Of a stretch of DNA of 36,546 nucleotides, positions 12,484 through 21,400 are shown piece after piece; positions within the stretch are counted from its first letter, which is position 1, and each line of letters starts with the position of its first letter. Under the pieces are notes generated by a model. That model ran no database searches. It worked only from the letters and a program-made list of their open reading frames with translations, and was not told the DNA's origin. The DNA comes from an uncultured Prevotellaceae bacterium. GTDB taxonomy: Bacteria; Bacteroidota; Bacteroidia; Bacteroidales; Muribaculaceae. The stretch spans positions 1 to 36,546 of the forward strand of contig ONIY01000016.1 in the NCBI GenBank assembly GCA_900318065.1, in the 5' to 3' direction. A program made the translations under genes and the position numbers.

Positions 12484-15400
12484 TCAGTTCAGAGGCGTTA
12501 TCTCGATGACGGGCTTGGCGGTGTCGCCGTCTGAGCGTTTCCAGGTGATGGTGACGGTGCGGCGCTCGCCGGGGAGGAGGTTGAAGTAGTTGTCGCTGTA
12601 GACAGCGGGGAGAATCTGCATGCCGTCGGCATTCTTTAGGTTCAGGCGCAGGAAGGGGGCGATGGTCTTGCCTGTGTTGCTGAGCGTGACCTCGGCACGG
12701 TAGCCGTTGGCAGTGGGAGTGACGACCGTGCGCTGGCTAAGCTGTGGCGGCGGCAGGGCTGCGATGTCGGCAAGTGTGCCGCCGGAGTCCTCAAGGTAGT
12801 AGTCGTTCAGGGACACTATGCCGCGTTTGTCGTTCAGCTCGAGGCGCAGAAGCTTTGCGGAGCTGTCACCGGAAGCACACTCCTCAAAGCCCTCATGCTC
12901 ACATGCCTTATTCAACGCGTGTACTCCGACGGTTGAGTCGTCGTGGCTGTTTATCTTAGCGGTCTTGGCCCACAGCTTACTTGCCGAGGGCACGTCGTAG
13001 AGGGTTGCCGTAGCTGTTAGCCCCCGATGGTCTCCTGCAAAGAGGTTCACCACCTCGATGGAGTCGGTCAGGGCGTTCAGCTGTATGTGTAGTGGCTCGC
13101 AGGCTTTCTTCACGCCGAAGTAAGCTGCCGTGGTGTCAAAGTAGTAGTCGTAGGTTTGCCACACCATCGTGGGCCAGCATGGATGGCTCATCCAGATGAG
13201 CAGTCCGGAGCGTGTCTTGCTGCCCGACTCAAACATGGCACGGTAGCCGTTGTAGTTGATGAGTTGTGCCCAGCGGGTGAAGCTGTTTAATTGAGAGGTG
13301 AGAGGTGAGAATTGAGAATTGGGTTGCGCATTGTTTACCTTGCCCATGGCTTTAGCTACCATACTGTTGAATTCCTGGGCTCGCTGTGCTCCGAGCATCG
13401 TGTAGTCGTGCTGTCCCCACTGAACGGACTGTGGCCAAAGTGCATCGGGAGACAGTGTGCGCTGCATGCTCTCGATGTTCATCACGGCGGGCATGCCTCG
13501 CTCGGTATGGATTTTGCCGCTCTGCCGCTCGAAATAGACCTTCGGGGGCTGGGCGCAGTATGGCCCGTGGCCTGTCACGCCGTCGTCGGCCGAACTACTT
13601 ATGTAACCGATGCCGGGCGAGAGCTGGCTAACAAACTGGCGCAGTTTGCGGTCGATGTTTGGTGGCGGATAGCCTTCGTTACGCCCGCAGTAGAGGCCGA
13701 TGGCGGCATGCTGGCGTATGCGGCGCACATAGTCCTCTGCATTGTTGAGGAACATGCTCTCGTCGTAGGGGTCGGGTCCGTCGGCGGGATTGGCGAGCCA
13801 GAAGTCCTGCCAGAGCAAGATGCCTAGGGAGTCGCAGACGTTGTAGAACTCGTGGTGACCTGTCTGCCCCACCCAGTTGCGGATCATGGTGCAATTCATG
13901 TCTTTGTGGTAGGCGACGGCAGCCTCGTAGTCCCGTTGCTTGTACTGGAGGTTGTGTTCTGAAAAGCCCCAGTTGCCGCCGAGCGGCACGAATCGTCGGC
14001 CGTTGATGTAGATAAGCAGGCTGTCGTTGATGTGTTCGTAGGTGAGCTGGCGCAGTCCTGCCTTATACACCAGTTTTTCACTATTCGCTTTTTGTTCATC
14101 ACTTTCAAGGCAGTATCCTGCTTGATACATATAGGGTTGGCCGTAGCCGTTAGGCCACCAAAGGCGGAAGTGGGGACTGGTGAGCTGTGGGAAGTCCTGT
14201 GGCGAGAAGGTCACCTCCTGCTCAGCGTTGGCTGGCAGGGTTATGTGTTTCTGGAATGTGACGTTGCCAATCCATCCCTTCAGCGTACCGCTGAAGCTGT
14301 TGCTGCTGATGTTCTTGACGAACACGGCCGGCCGGAGGCTGACGTGGGTGCTATTTGCTTTTTTCCTTTTTCCTTCTTTATCCTTACTGATTAAACAAGT
14401 CTCGACGTAGGGGTCGCTGAGCGCGACACCGCCGGGTACTCGCCTGAGGTAGACATTGTTCCAGATGCCCACCTCCCGGCCTCTTACCGTTGTTATCCAA
14501 TCCCATCCGATAGAGGCATGGAACGTGGGATTGTCGGCTCCGAGGATGCCTCCATTGAACTGTGTGGTGTTCTCGTTTTTCTCCTTTGGCGACCCGAAGT
14601 GCTCATTGCAGATGACTTCAACGGCCACGTAGTTCTCTCCGTCGCGTAGCAGTCTTGTCACGTCGAACTGCCCGCGCTGGAATGCTCCCTCGATGCGGCC
14701 TAACTTCACTCCATTGAAGAAGACGTTAGCTTTCCAGTTGATGCCGTCGAAACAGAGGATAACTGATTCGTTGGACTCGCCCCCGGCACCTCCCTGTGAG
14801 GGATGGGAGTATATTGTTTTTATTCCCCTATACCAGAAGTTCGAACGGAAGAACGACTCTGATATCTGGTCAACCCAGTCGGCATAGTTTGGGTTGGGCA
14901 CTGCGCCTATGTTTATATAGGAGGTGAGCACCGTGCCCGGCACCGTTGCTGGAATCCAGTCGTCGGTGGTGAAGTAGGTCGATGAGATTTCTTCGCCCGT
15001 GGCATATACCTCTGATGCGCGCTGCAACTGCCAGGTGAAGGTGGTTGAGGGTTGAGGGTCAAGGGTTGGGCGTGCCGACGCTGTTCCCCAAGTCTCTAAT
15101 TCGCGCATGGCGTAATAGCCGCTCTCGTTTGGCTCTTCCATCACTATGCACACCGTGCGGCCCTCGTCCTCCACCTCGGTGTGCCAGCGGAGTGGTTCCT
15201 GATACCAGTGAGGCACTACGCTGTCGATATGGCATGGCATACCGAGGTCGACCTTCAGCCACTGCTTGCCGCCGCCTTCGCTCATCCACATTGAGCAGAA
15301 CTGCTGTGACGACTGCATCCACAGTTCCTGTCCAGCCTCGTCGTAGAAATGCATGTCGTGCAGGTCCCAGTAGGCCGCCCCTTCCATCTCCAACAACAGC

Positions 15401-15993
15401 CGGAAAAGTGAGAATTTGGAGGTGAGAGGTGAGAGGTGAGAAGTGATTTCGCAGTCCAGCACCCGCGCCGGCAGCATGCTCGAGTCCTCCTGCTTGTTAG
15501 GGTCGCTGTGCAGCTTATATTGCAGTGCCTTGCCCGGCAGCCCGTCGCCGTGCACCTCGCCTACCGTTATCCACGTCTGGCCGTCGTCCGACACCTGCCA
15601 GGCCAGCCGGTAGCCCTTTGTGGCCTTGGTGTCGTCATAGGCCACTCGCCCATCAATCTTCACTTTCCTTGCACCCGCGAACCATAGCACCTCAGTAGTA
15701 CCGTATGAATATTCAATCCACGTCGTGTCGCCCATCACCACGTTACTCGACCACTCGTTGCCGTCGAGTGTCCATTCTGCCTCGCGTCGCGGCAGCCGTC
15801 CCCCAGGCGTGCGCACCGTAAGTGGCATAGGCTTCGTTGAGTCGTTGATGCCGTCGGTCACGAGGTGTGCCGTCATGTTGTAGTCTATGGCCGACGATGC
15901 CCATGCCTGACGGTGTAGTGCCAGGTTGGTCACTTCGTTGGTCTGTGCAGCCATTATCATCGGGCATATCAGGAGTAGGGTTGAAAATTTCAT
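12484..15993 (-). CDS. exported GH2 exo-glycosidase with discoidin-like domain
   Basis: 1169 residues with a Sec signal peptide (KFSTLLLICPMIMAAQ). A discoidin/CBM-like region (about 20-300) is followed by the GH2 sugar-binding and Ig-like domains and a GH2 barrel (about 660-1000). The barrel shows GRNEGYPP with candidate acid/base Glu773 and HTERGMPA with candidate nucleophile Glu831, as in exo-beta-D-glucosaminidase/beta-mannosidase relatives. It probably removes a terminal beta-linked mannose or glucosamine in the periplasm. ATG 15993 is chosen; the TTG further upstream would spoil the signal peptide. Several low-complexity tracts identical in style to intergenic minisatellites are inserted in frame (13290-13320, 14077-14110, 14349-14385, 15040-15070, 15408-15446). 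It is divergent from the fucosidase gene. Confidence 0.88.
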   Translation of the reverse strand: MKFSTLLLICPMIMAAQTNEVTNLALHRQAWASSAIDYNMTAHLVTDGINDSTKPMPLTVRTPGGRLPRREAEWTLDGNEWSSNVVMGDTTWIEYSYGTTEVLWFAGARKVKIDGRVAYDDTKATKGYRLAWQVSDDGQTWITVGEVHGDGLPGKALQYKLHSDPNKQEDSSMLPARVLDCEITSHLSPLTSKFSLFRLLLEMEGAAYWDLHDMHFYDEAGQELWMQSSQQFCSMWMSEGGGKQWLKVDLGMPCHIDSVVPHWYQEPLRWHTEVEDEGRTVCIVMEEPNESGYYAMRELETWGTASARPTLDPQPSTTFTWQLQRASEVYATGEEISSTYFTTDDWIPATVPGTVLTSYINIGAVPNPNYADWVDQISESFFRSNFWYRGIKTIYSHPSQGGAGGESNESVILCFDGINWKANVFFNGVKLGRIEGAFQRGQFDVTRLLRDGENYVAVEVICNEHFGSPKEKNENTTQFNGGILGADNPTFHASIGWDWITTVRGREVGIWNNVYLRRVPGGVALSDPYVETCLISKDKEGKRKKANSTHVSLRPAVFVKNISSNSFSGTLKGWIGNVTFQKHITLPANAEQEVTFSPQDFPQLTSPHFRLWWPNGYGQPYMYQAGYCLESDEQKANSEKLVYKAGLRQLTYEHINDSLLIYINGRRFVPLGGNWGFSEHNLQYKQRDYEAAVAYHKDMNCTMIRNWVGQTGHHEFYNVCDSLGILLWQDFWLANPADGPDPYDESMFLNNAEDYVRRIRQHAAIGLYCGRNEGYPPPNIDRKLRQFVSQLSPGIGYISSSADDGVTGHGPYCAQPPKVYFERQSGKIHTERGMPAVMNIESMQRTLSPDALWPQSVQWGQHDYTMLGAQRAQEFNSMVAKAMGKVNNAQPNSQFSPLTSQLNSFTRWAQLINYNGYRAMFESGSKTRSGLLIWMSHPCWPTMVWQTYDYYFDTTAAYFGVKKACEPLHIQLNALTDSIEVVNLFAGDHRGLTATATLYDVPSASKLWAKTAKINSHDDSTVGVHALNKACEHEGFEECASGDSSAKLLRLELNDKRGIVSLNDYYLEDSGGTLADIAALPPPQLSQRTVVTPTANGYRAEVTLSNTGKTIAPFLRLNLKNADGMQILPAVYSDNYFNLLPGERRTVTITWKRSDGDTAKPVIEITPLN
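13290..13320. repeat. in-frame GAGAGGTGA minisatellite in GH2 gene
   Basis: ATTGAGAGGTGAGAGGTGAG and on through AATTGAGAATT, encoding NSQFSPLTSQLN on the minus strand. The same word recurs at 15408-15446. Such runs normally sit between genes in Bacteroidales. Confidence 0.7.
14349..14385. repeat. in-frame CTATTTGCTTTTT-type tract in GH2 gene
   Basis: A pyrimidine-rich tract encoding a Lys-rich loop (KDKEGKRKKANS). A related tract with CTATTCGCTTTTT at 14077-14110 encodes another KANSE-containing loop in the same gene. Confidence 0.5.
15408..15446. repeat. second GAGAGGTGA minisatellite in GH2 gene
   Basis: Four near copies of GGTGAGA in frame, encoding SHLSPLTSKF on the minus strand. This is near-identical to the peptide from 13290-13320. 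Confidence 0.7.
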
Positions 15994-16066
15994 ATTCACG
16001 CTAATCAATTGATTTATGTAGGTTAGATGGTTTGTCTTAGCGACTTATGGACGTACTTACAGATTA

Positions 16067-16074
16067 CAAAAGTA
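16067..16074 (-). promoter_or_regulatory. -7 box of the GH2 gene
   Basis: TACTTTTG on the minus strand, about 75 nt before ATG 15993. No TTTG was seen at the expected spacing, so the promoter is uncertain. Confidence 0.35.
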
Positions 16075-16154
16075 CACTTTTATCCTGTTTTCTTAACGCT
16101 AAGAGCCTATAACACTCTGTTTTTAGTTATCTTTAACAAAAGTTTTCAAATTGC

Positions 16155-16238
16155 TAACTATTCAGCGAATAGTCGTTGGGCGATTGTGACGAATCAGCCT
16201 CCGGCTGATTGGCTGGCGGAAATTTTGCTGAATAGTTA
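16155..16238. repeat. nested palindromic element (MITE/REP-like)
   Basis: Perfect 12-bp terminal inverted repeats TAACTATTCAGC (16155-16166) and GCTGAATAGTTA (16227-16238) enclose a second perfect hairpin AATCAGCC-TCC-GGCTGATT (16192-16210). It lies in the divergent region between the GH2 and GH29 genes, the only gene-free stretch over 300 nt in this locus. It may be a small non-autonomous element or a regulatory structure. Confidence 0.6.
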
Positions 16239-16281
16239 CTCAAATTGGAGACACCCTTTTTTTGCAAAAAAATGTGCTATA

Positions 16282-16312
16282 TATGATGTGTGAGTAATTA
16301 TTTGTACCTTTG
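16282..16312 (+). promoter_or_regulatory. promoter of the GH29 gene
   Basis: TACCTTTG (16305-16312) preceded at 19 nt by TATG (16282-16285), one mismatch from TTTG. The start near 16319 gives a leader of about 40 nt. Confidence 0.55.
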
Positions 16313-16359
16313 CAACGCTTACTATAGGGTGGCTTGATTTTCAAAAACAACAGAAGGAT

Positions 16360-17724
16360 ATGAAACGAATATTGGTATTATCCGTCCTTTGGGCGATGTT
16401 GACATCTGTCGCGGCACAGGACAATAACGTTCACGAGCAGTCGTCAACTTACGAGTGGCCGAGCGACGAATTGGTTGTAAGCCGGCTGAAACAGTGGAAG
16501 GACCTGAAGTTTGGTGTGCTCATCCACTGGGGGCTCTATTCCGCTGCTGGCATCGTGGAGTCGTGGTCTATCTGCGATGAAAACTGGATTACCCGTGACA
16601 CTACGCGTACCTATCAGCAGTATCTTGACTGGTATTGGGGGCTGGCCGAGGAGTTTTGTCCCACGCGTTTCGATGCCTCACAATGGGCGCAGGCCTGTCG
16701 TGACGGCGGGATGAAGTATATGATTTTCACCACGAAGCATCACGACGGTTTCTGCATGTATGATTCGCACGAGACCAACTTTACTATTGCCCGTCATGCC
16801 TTCCGCGATGACCCTCGCCGCGACGTGCTTCGCTATGTACTCGATGCCTTTCGCGAGCAGCAGTTTGTCATAGGTACTTATTTCTCGAAGCCCGACTGGC
16901 ACTCGCAGGACTATTGGTGGGACACGTATGGCAAGAAAGGTCGCAACGTGAACTATCCCATCGACCAGCATCGGCAGCGTTGGGAGCGTTTCAAACAGTT
17001 CACACACAATCAAATCAACGAGATTACCTCGTGCTACGGTCGTGTGGATATACTCTGGCTTGATGGCGGGTGGGTGAACAAGGACAATCGCGGACAAGAC
17101 ATCGACATGCCCAAACTCGCTGCCATTGCCCGCAAGAACCAGCCTGGCATACTCGTTGTCGACCGCACGTGTCACGGTCCTTACGAGAATTACCAAACCC
17201 CCGAGCGCACCGTTCCCGAACGTCAGCTCGACTATCCTTGGGAGAGCTGCATCCCTCTGACCGATGATTGGGGTTGGACACCCAATGCCCACTACAAGAG
17301 TGCGGCGCAGGTCATAGGCACGTTGATAGAGATTGTGGCCAAAGGGGGCAATCTTGTGCTGGGAGTAGGTCCTACGCCCGACGGACTGTTAAACCCTGAG
17401 GTGGTGAACCGCCTGCAGGAGATAGGTCAATGGCTGAAACTTAATGGAAAGGCAATCTACAACACTACGACAACACCTTATTACAATGAGGGGGACATCT
17501 GGTTTACTCAGTCAAAGGACAATGCCCGTCATTATGCCATCTACAGGCTTCCTGAGGGCGAGCAGTTGCCAGAAACAATTAGCTGGACCACCCATCTGCC
17601 CCAGAAGTCCATCCGTCTGGTGGTCAATGGCAAGCGCGTGAAGTATCGTGTTGAAGGCGATAAGGTCATCGTCTGGCTGCCAAAGCAAGCGGCCCAGCAG
17701 TCGTTGGCGTTTGAGATAGAGTAA
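16360..17724 (+). CDS. GH29 alpha-L-fucosidase
   Basis: 454 residues with a signal peptide ending near AQDN (about residue 20). The GH29 barrel shows LKFGVLIHWGLYS near the start, KHHDGFCMYDS (from Lys126) for fucose binding, and VDILWLDGGW with nucleophile Asp235. A short beta-sandwich tail follows (about 365-454). It releases L-fucose from glycans in the periplasm or at the surface. It is divergent from the GH2 gene and convergent with cutC. Length and motifs are complete. Linkage specificity cannot be read from sequence. Confidence 0.93.
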   Translation: MKRILVLSVLWAMLTSVAAQDNNVHEQSSTYEWPSDELVVSRLKQWKDLKFGVLIHWGLYSAAGIVESWSICDENWITRDTTRTYQQYLDWYWGLAEEFCPTRFDASQWAQACRDGGMKYMIFTTKHHDGFCMYDSHETNFTIARHAFRDDPRRDVLRYVLDAFREQQFVIGTYFSKPDWHSQDYWWDTYGKKGRNVNYPIDQHRQRWERFKQFTHNQINEITSCYGRVDILWLDGGWVNKDNRGQDIDMPKLAAIARKNQPGILVVDRTCHGPYENYQTPERTVPERQLDYPWESCIPLTDDWGWTPNAHYKSAAQVIGTLIEIVAKGGNLVLGVGPTPDGLLNPEVVNRLQEIGQWLKLNGKAIYNTTTTPYYNEGDIWFTQSKDNARHYAIYRLPEGEQLPETISWTTHLPQKSIRLVVNGKRVKYRVEGDKVIVWLPKQAAQQSLAFEIE

Positions 17725-17786
17725 TCGAGTGGTGTTCTGTCGGCAGGGTTACACCATCCATCAATCTAGGCAAAAACTGCTGAAGG

Positions 17787-18458
17787 TCATCTGGCAATTA
17801 TAGCAAGCATCTGCTTGACGGCTTCGGTGGAAGTGATGCCTGTTCCAGCAGAGAACGAACCGTGAATCTCTTTACAGCCCGTTTGGTCGACAATCATGCG
17901 GGCATTGATGGTTGTCACACCGCCTCCCGGCATGATGATGATGCGGTCGCCTGCCTGTTCTATCAGTTCACGAAGCAAGTGAATGCCCTTCTCTGCCGAA
18001 GACTCATGTCCAGAGGTTAGTATGCGCGTGCACCCTGCATCGATAAGTTGTTCGAGTGCCTTCTTAGGGTCACAACATCTGTCGAAGGCGCGGTGAAATG
18101 TAACGGGCTTGCCGTTTGCTGCCGCCATCATTAGCCGTAGTGCCTCGATGTCGATATCTCCTTCATTAGTTAATGCCCCGCAAACGATACCGTTGACGTA
18201 GGGCAACGCTTCCCTGATGTCGATGAGCATTGTCTCGAGGTCGGCTTTGTCATAGACAAAGTTGCCGCCACGTGAACGAATGAGCAACTGCACTTTCAGC
18301 TCTGGGAAAGTGCTGTGTGTCCACTGCATCATCCCTAACGATGGCGTTACGCCACCAACGTCTAAGGCGGAGCAAAGTTCTATACGCTCTGCTCCCGCTT
18401 TGGCTGCTGCGATGACACTCTCGATGTTGCCTGTACATATTTCCAACACTCGTTTCAT
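17787..18458 (-). CDS. cutC: CutC-family protein
   Basis: 223 residues of the CutC TIM-barrel family, with the opening LEICTGNIESVIAAAKAGAE and RIELCSALDVGGVTPS, then GALTNEGDIDIEALRLMMAA and a C-terminal IIMPGGGV loop. It was named for copper homeostasis in E. coli, but that role is disputed and the barrel looks enzymatic. It starts 16 nt after the stop of the GH3-GH92 fusion gene on the same strand, so it is likely co-transcribed with it. This placement hints at a part in handling sugars released by the cluster (inference). No signal peptide, so it is cytoplasmic. Confidence 0.9.
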   Translation of the reverse strand: MKRVLEICTGNIESVIAAAKAGAERIELCSALDVGGVTPSLGMMQWTHSTFPELKVQLLIRSRGGNFVYDKADLETMLIDIREALPYVNGIVCGALTNEGDIDIEALRLMMAAANGKPVTFHRAFDRCCDPKKALEQLIDAGCTRILTSGHESSAEKGIHLLRELIEQAGDRIIIMPGGGVTTINARMIVDQTGCKEIHGSFSAGTGITSTEAVKQMLAIIAR

Positions 18459-18474
18459 AAGCCTTATTGCGTGG

Positions 18475-21400
18475 TTAGAATTTTCCTTTTTTCAGTTCTT
18501 CGTGAGAGATGCGATAGCGTTTGAGTGGTTTGGGTGTGATGACGATATCGCCATCAGGATAGTAACGCGGGTCGAGATGTAGCGTCACCTTGTCGAATGT
18601 GGGTGTGGTCAGGGCGTAATAGGGTGAGCCGGGACAGTCGGGATAGAACCCCATCATCGAGAACACGAGCCACGCCGACAACGTTCCACAATCATCGTTG
18701 CCGGGAAGACCACTTGGCGTGTCGTTATAGTAACTGTCTATCAGTTTGCGAACTATCTTCGGCGTGCGCCATTCCTCGCCTTTGAAATAGGTAAAGAGGT
18801 AGGGATAGGCAATGTCGGGTTCGTTGGCGGGATCGTAGAGATGGTCGTCAAAGACGTGTTGTAGTTTTTGGACAAAGGCTTCCTTGCCTCCCATGAGCTT
18901 AGCGAGACCCATGACGTCGTGAGGGACGCAGAACGTGTAGTTCCAGGCGGAGCCCTCGTGGAATCCTGGCGCATTGGAGAAATTGGCACCGTCGTTAGGA
19001 TTGAAGGGTGTCAGGAACGTGTTGTCCTGAAGGATAGGCCGCAGCGTGCCACTTTCCTTTGAGTAGTAATGTCGGTACCCGAGACTCTGCTGGCGGAACC
19101 GTTTGGAATCGGCTGTCTTGCCCAGGGCTTCTGCGAGATTGGCCAAAGCAGCATCGGCGATGTAGTATTCAAGAGCGTGTGAGACCGAATTGTCGCCCGA
19201 CATATCGGCAGCATACTCGCCTATGGGCACGTGGCCTTTTTCCAAATAGGTGTCGATGTCGGGCCTCATCTTGTTATCCTTTGAAGGCAGGGTGGCCGAG
19301 CGGCAGAACGCTTCATAGGCTGTTGCGATATCGAAGTCGCGCAGTCCCTTCAGCCAGGTGTCGGCAATGACGGGAATAGCAGGGTCGCCCTCCATGGTCC
19401 AGGTTTCTCGCCCATAGAGTTCCCATCTCGGCATCCAGCCCCATTCCCTGTACATCGCAATCATCGATCTAACCATATCGAGTTGTTTGTCGGGATAGAG
19501 TAGGGTATTGAGCGGATGGACGTTACGATAGGTATCCCACAACGAGAATACCGTGTAGCGGTTACCGCTTGTGGTGCCTACATCCAATGATTCCATCTTG
19601 GGGTACTGACCGTTGATATCCTGAATGATGTTAGGGTGTATCTGCGTGTGGTAGAGTGCAGTGTAGAACATGCGTCGCTGAGCCTCGGTGCCGCCCTCAA
19701 CCGTTACCCTACTTAGTGTCGCGTCCCATTGGTCGCGGGCTTTCTGGTGAACATCGTCGAAAACGAAGAGGGGTTGTTCGGCGTTTAGGTTCTCGCGGGC
19801 ATTGTCAATAGAGACAAACGACACACCCATCTGCACCTCTATCTGCTCATCTTCCTCGCAATGATAGCTGAAGTAATAGCCCACATCGTCGCCCGCCAGT
19901 TCCTTTCCGTAGGCGGTGTAGAGCTTGTAATTCCCGTTGTCGGCATCCCAGTCTTTCTCTGGTCCCGACATCGGCGGCTGTTTCTTCCAGTAGCCCGAAG
20001 AGACTGGTCGCTTATTCACCCTCATCACGAAATAGATGGGAAAGACCGCCTGCGGTTGATAACAGAAGTTGCCTAGCAGCCTATAGCCCTCTATTTCCGT
20101 TTCGCTCACGCGGTGCACCATACCGCCCACCTCGTTTGTCAGTCCGGCACCGAGATTCAGCAGGATGTGTCCCTCGCCCTTCGGAAAAGTGTAGCGCTCG
20201 GCCGAACTGCGCAGCGTGGAGCTTACCTCGCAACGTACTCCGTATTTCTTCAGGCGCACAGCGTAATATCCCGGTGAGGCCTGCTCGTCGGCATATTCTG
20301 TTCCGTAGTGGTGATAGTCCACATCGAGAGGGCCTGTCGTAGGCATTGTCAGCAATGTGCCCATCTCCGGACAGCCTACGCCGCTTAGGGTCACGTGGGC
20401 GAAACCTGTAAAATATTTGTTCGTGTTGTCGTAAGGGGCCGACCACCATCGCTCGTCTTTATCGTAGTGGTTCAGCTCGCTGCCCATCACGTTGAAAGGC
20501 ACCACCGACATCATGCCGTTAGGAAGTACTGCTCCGGGATGACAGGCACTGTAGTTGGTTGTGCCAATGAATGGGTTGACGTAGTTTAGAACTGAGTGGT
20601 CAGAGCTGGGTGGTGAGGGGGCAGTACTGGGAGTAGGTATGTTTTGTCGCAGCATGATGCGGTCGGAGCTGGAGCCTATCATCAGTTGGATGTTGCCCGG
20701 CTCTACAACGTGCTGAAGCTGGGCATTGACAATGGAAAGGTCTTCGGCAGTGAGCGTGAAGCTCACCTCTCGGGTTTCACCTTTGGGGATGAAGATTCGC
20801 TTGAACTTCTTCAGTTGCATTAGGGGCTGAGCGGTGGAGGCATAGTCGTGATGTACATAAAGCTGAACAACCTCATGGCCGTCGTAGCAGCCACTGTTTG
20901 TGACGTTGAGTCGCACGTGCAGTGTCGTGGGGCCCGGCTGATCTATCTCAAGGTTGCTGTAGTCGAAGGTGGTGTAAGAAAGACCGAAGCCAAAGGCATA
21001 GAGTGGTTTGGCACTCATCTCCACATAGTCATGTGGCATGGGGGGGCGCTTGTTGTAGTAGACGGGTAACTGACCGATGCTCATCGGAACCGACATGGGC
21101 AGTCGGCCGGCGGGGTTGTAGTCTCCGAAGAGCACGTCGGCAACAGCCTTTCCTCCTTCCTGACCGGGATAGTAAGCCGTGAGTAGGGCGTCGGCATTCT
21201 CCGCCGCCCAGCGCTTATCCATCGGGCGGCCCTCGACGTATACCACGACGAGTGGTTTGCCGGTCGACTTGAGTGCTTTGAGCAACTGCATCTGATGGCC
21301 TAAGGGGATGAGTGTGGCACGATCGAAACCCTCGCCGCAGTCGATGTCTTGAAGTGTTTGCTGTGTGGCGTCGGCAGCTCCGGTTTCCTTGTAACTGGTC

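Noticed and set aside
17730-17756. Short hairpin TGGTGT/ACACCA between the convergent GH29 and cutC genes
   Set aside because: A 6-bp stem with a 15-nt loop and no T-run is too weak to call a terminator.
20081-20449. Long frames opposite or out of phase with the glycosidase genes (also 13312-13827, 16678-17292, 23593-24226)
   Set aside because: All overlap genes with clear family motifs and have no motif of their own; they are shadows.
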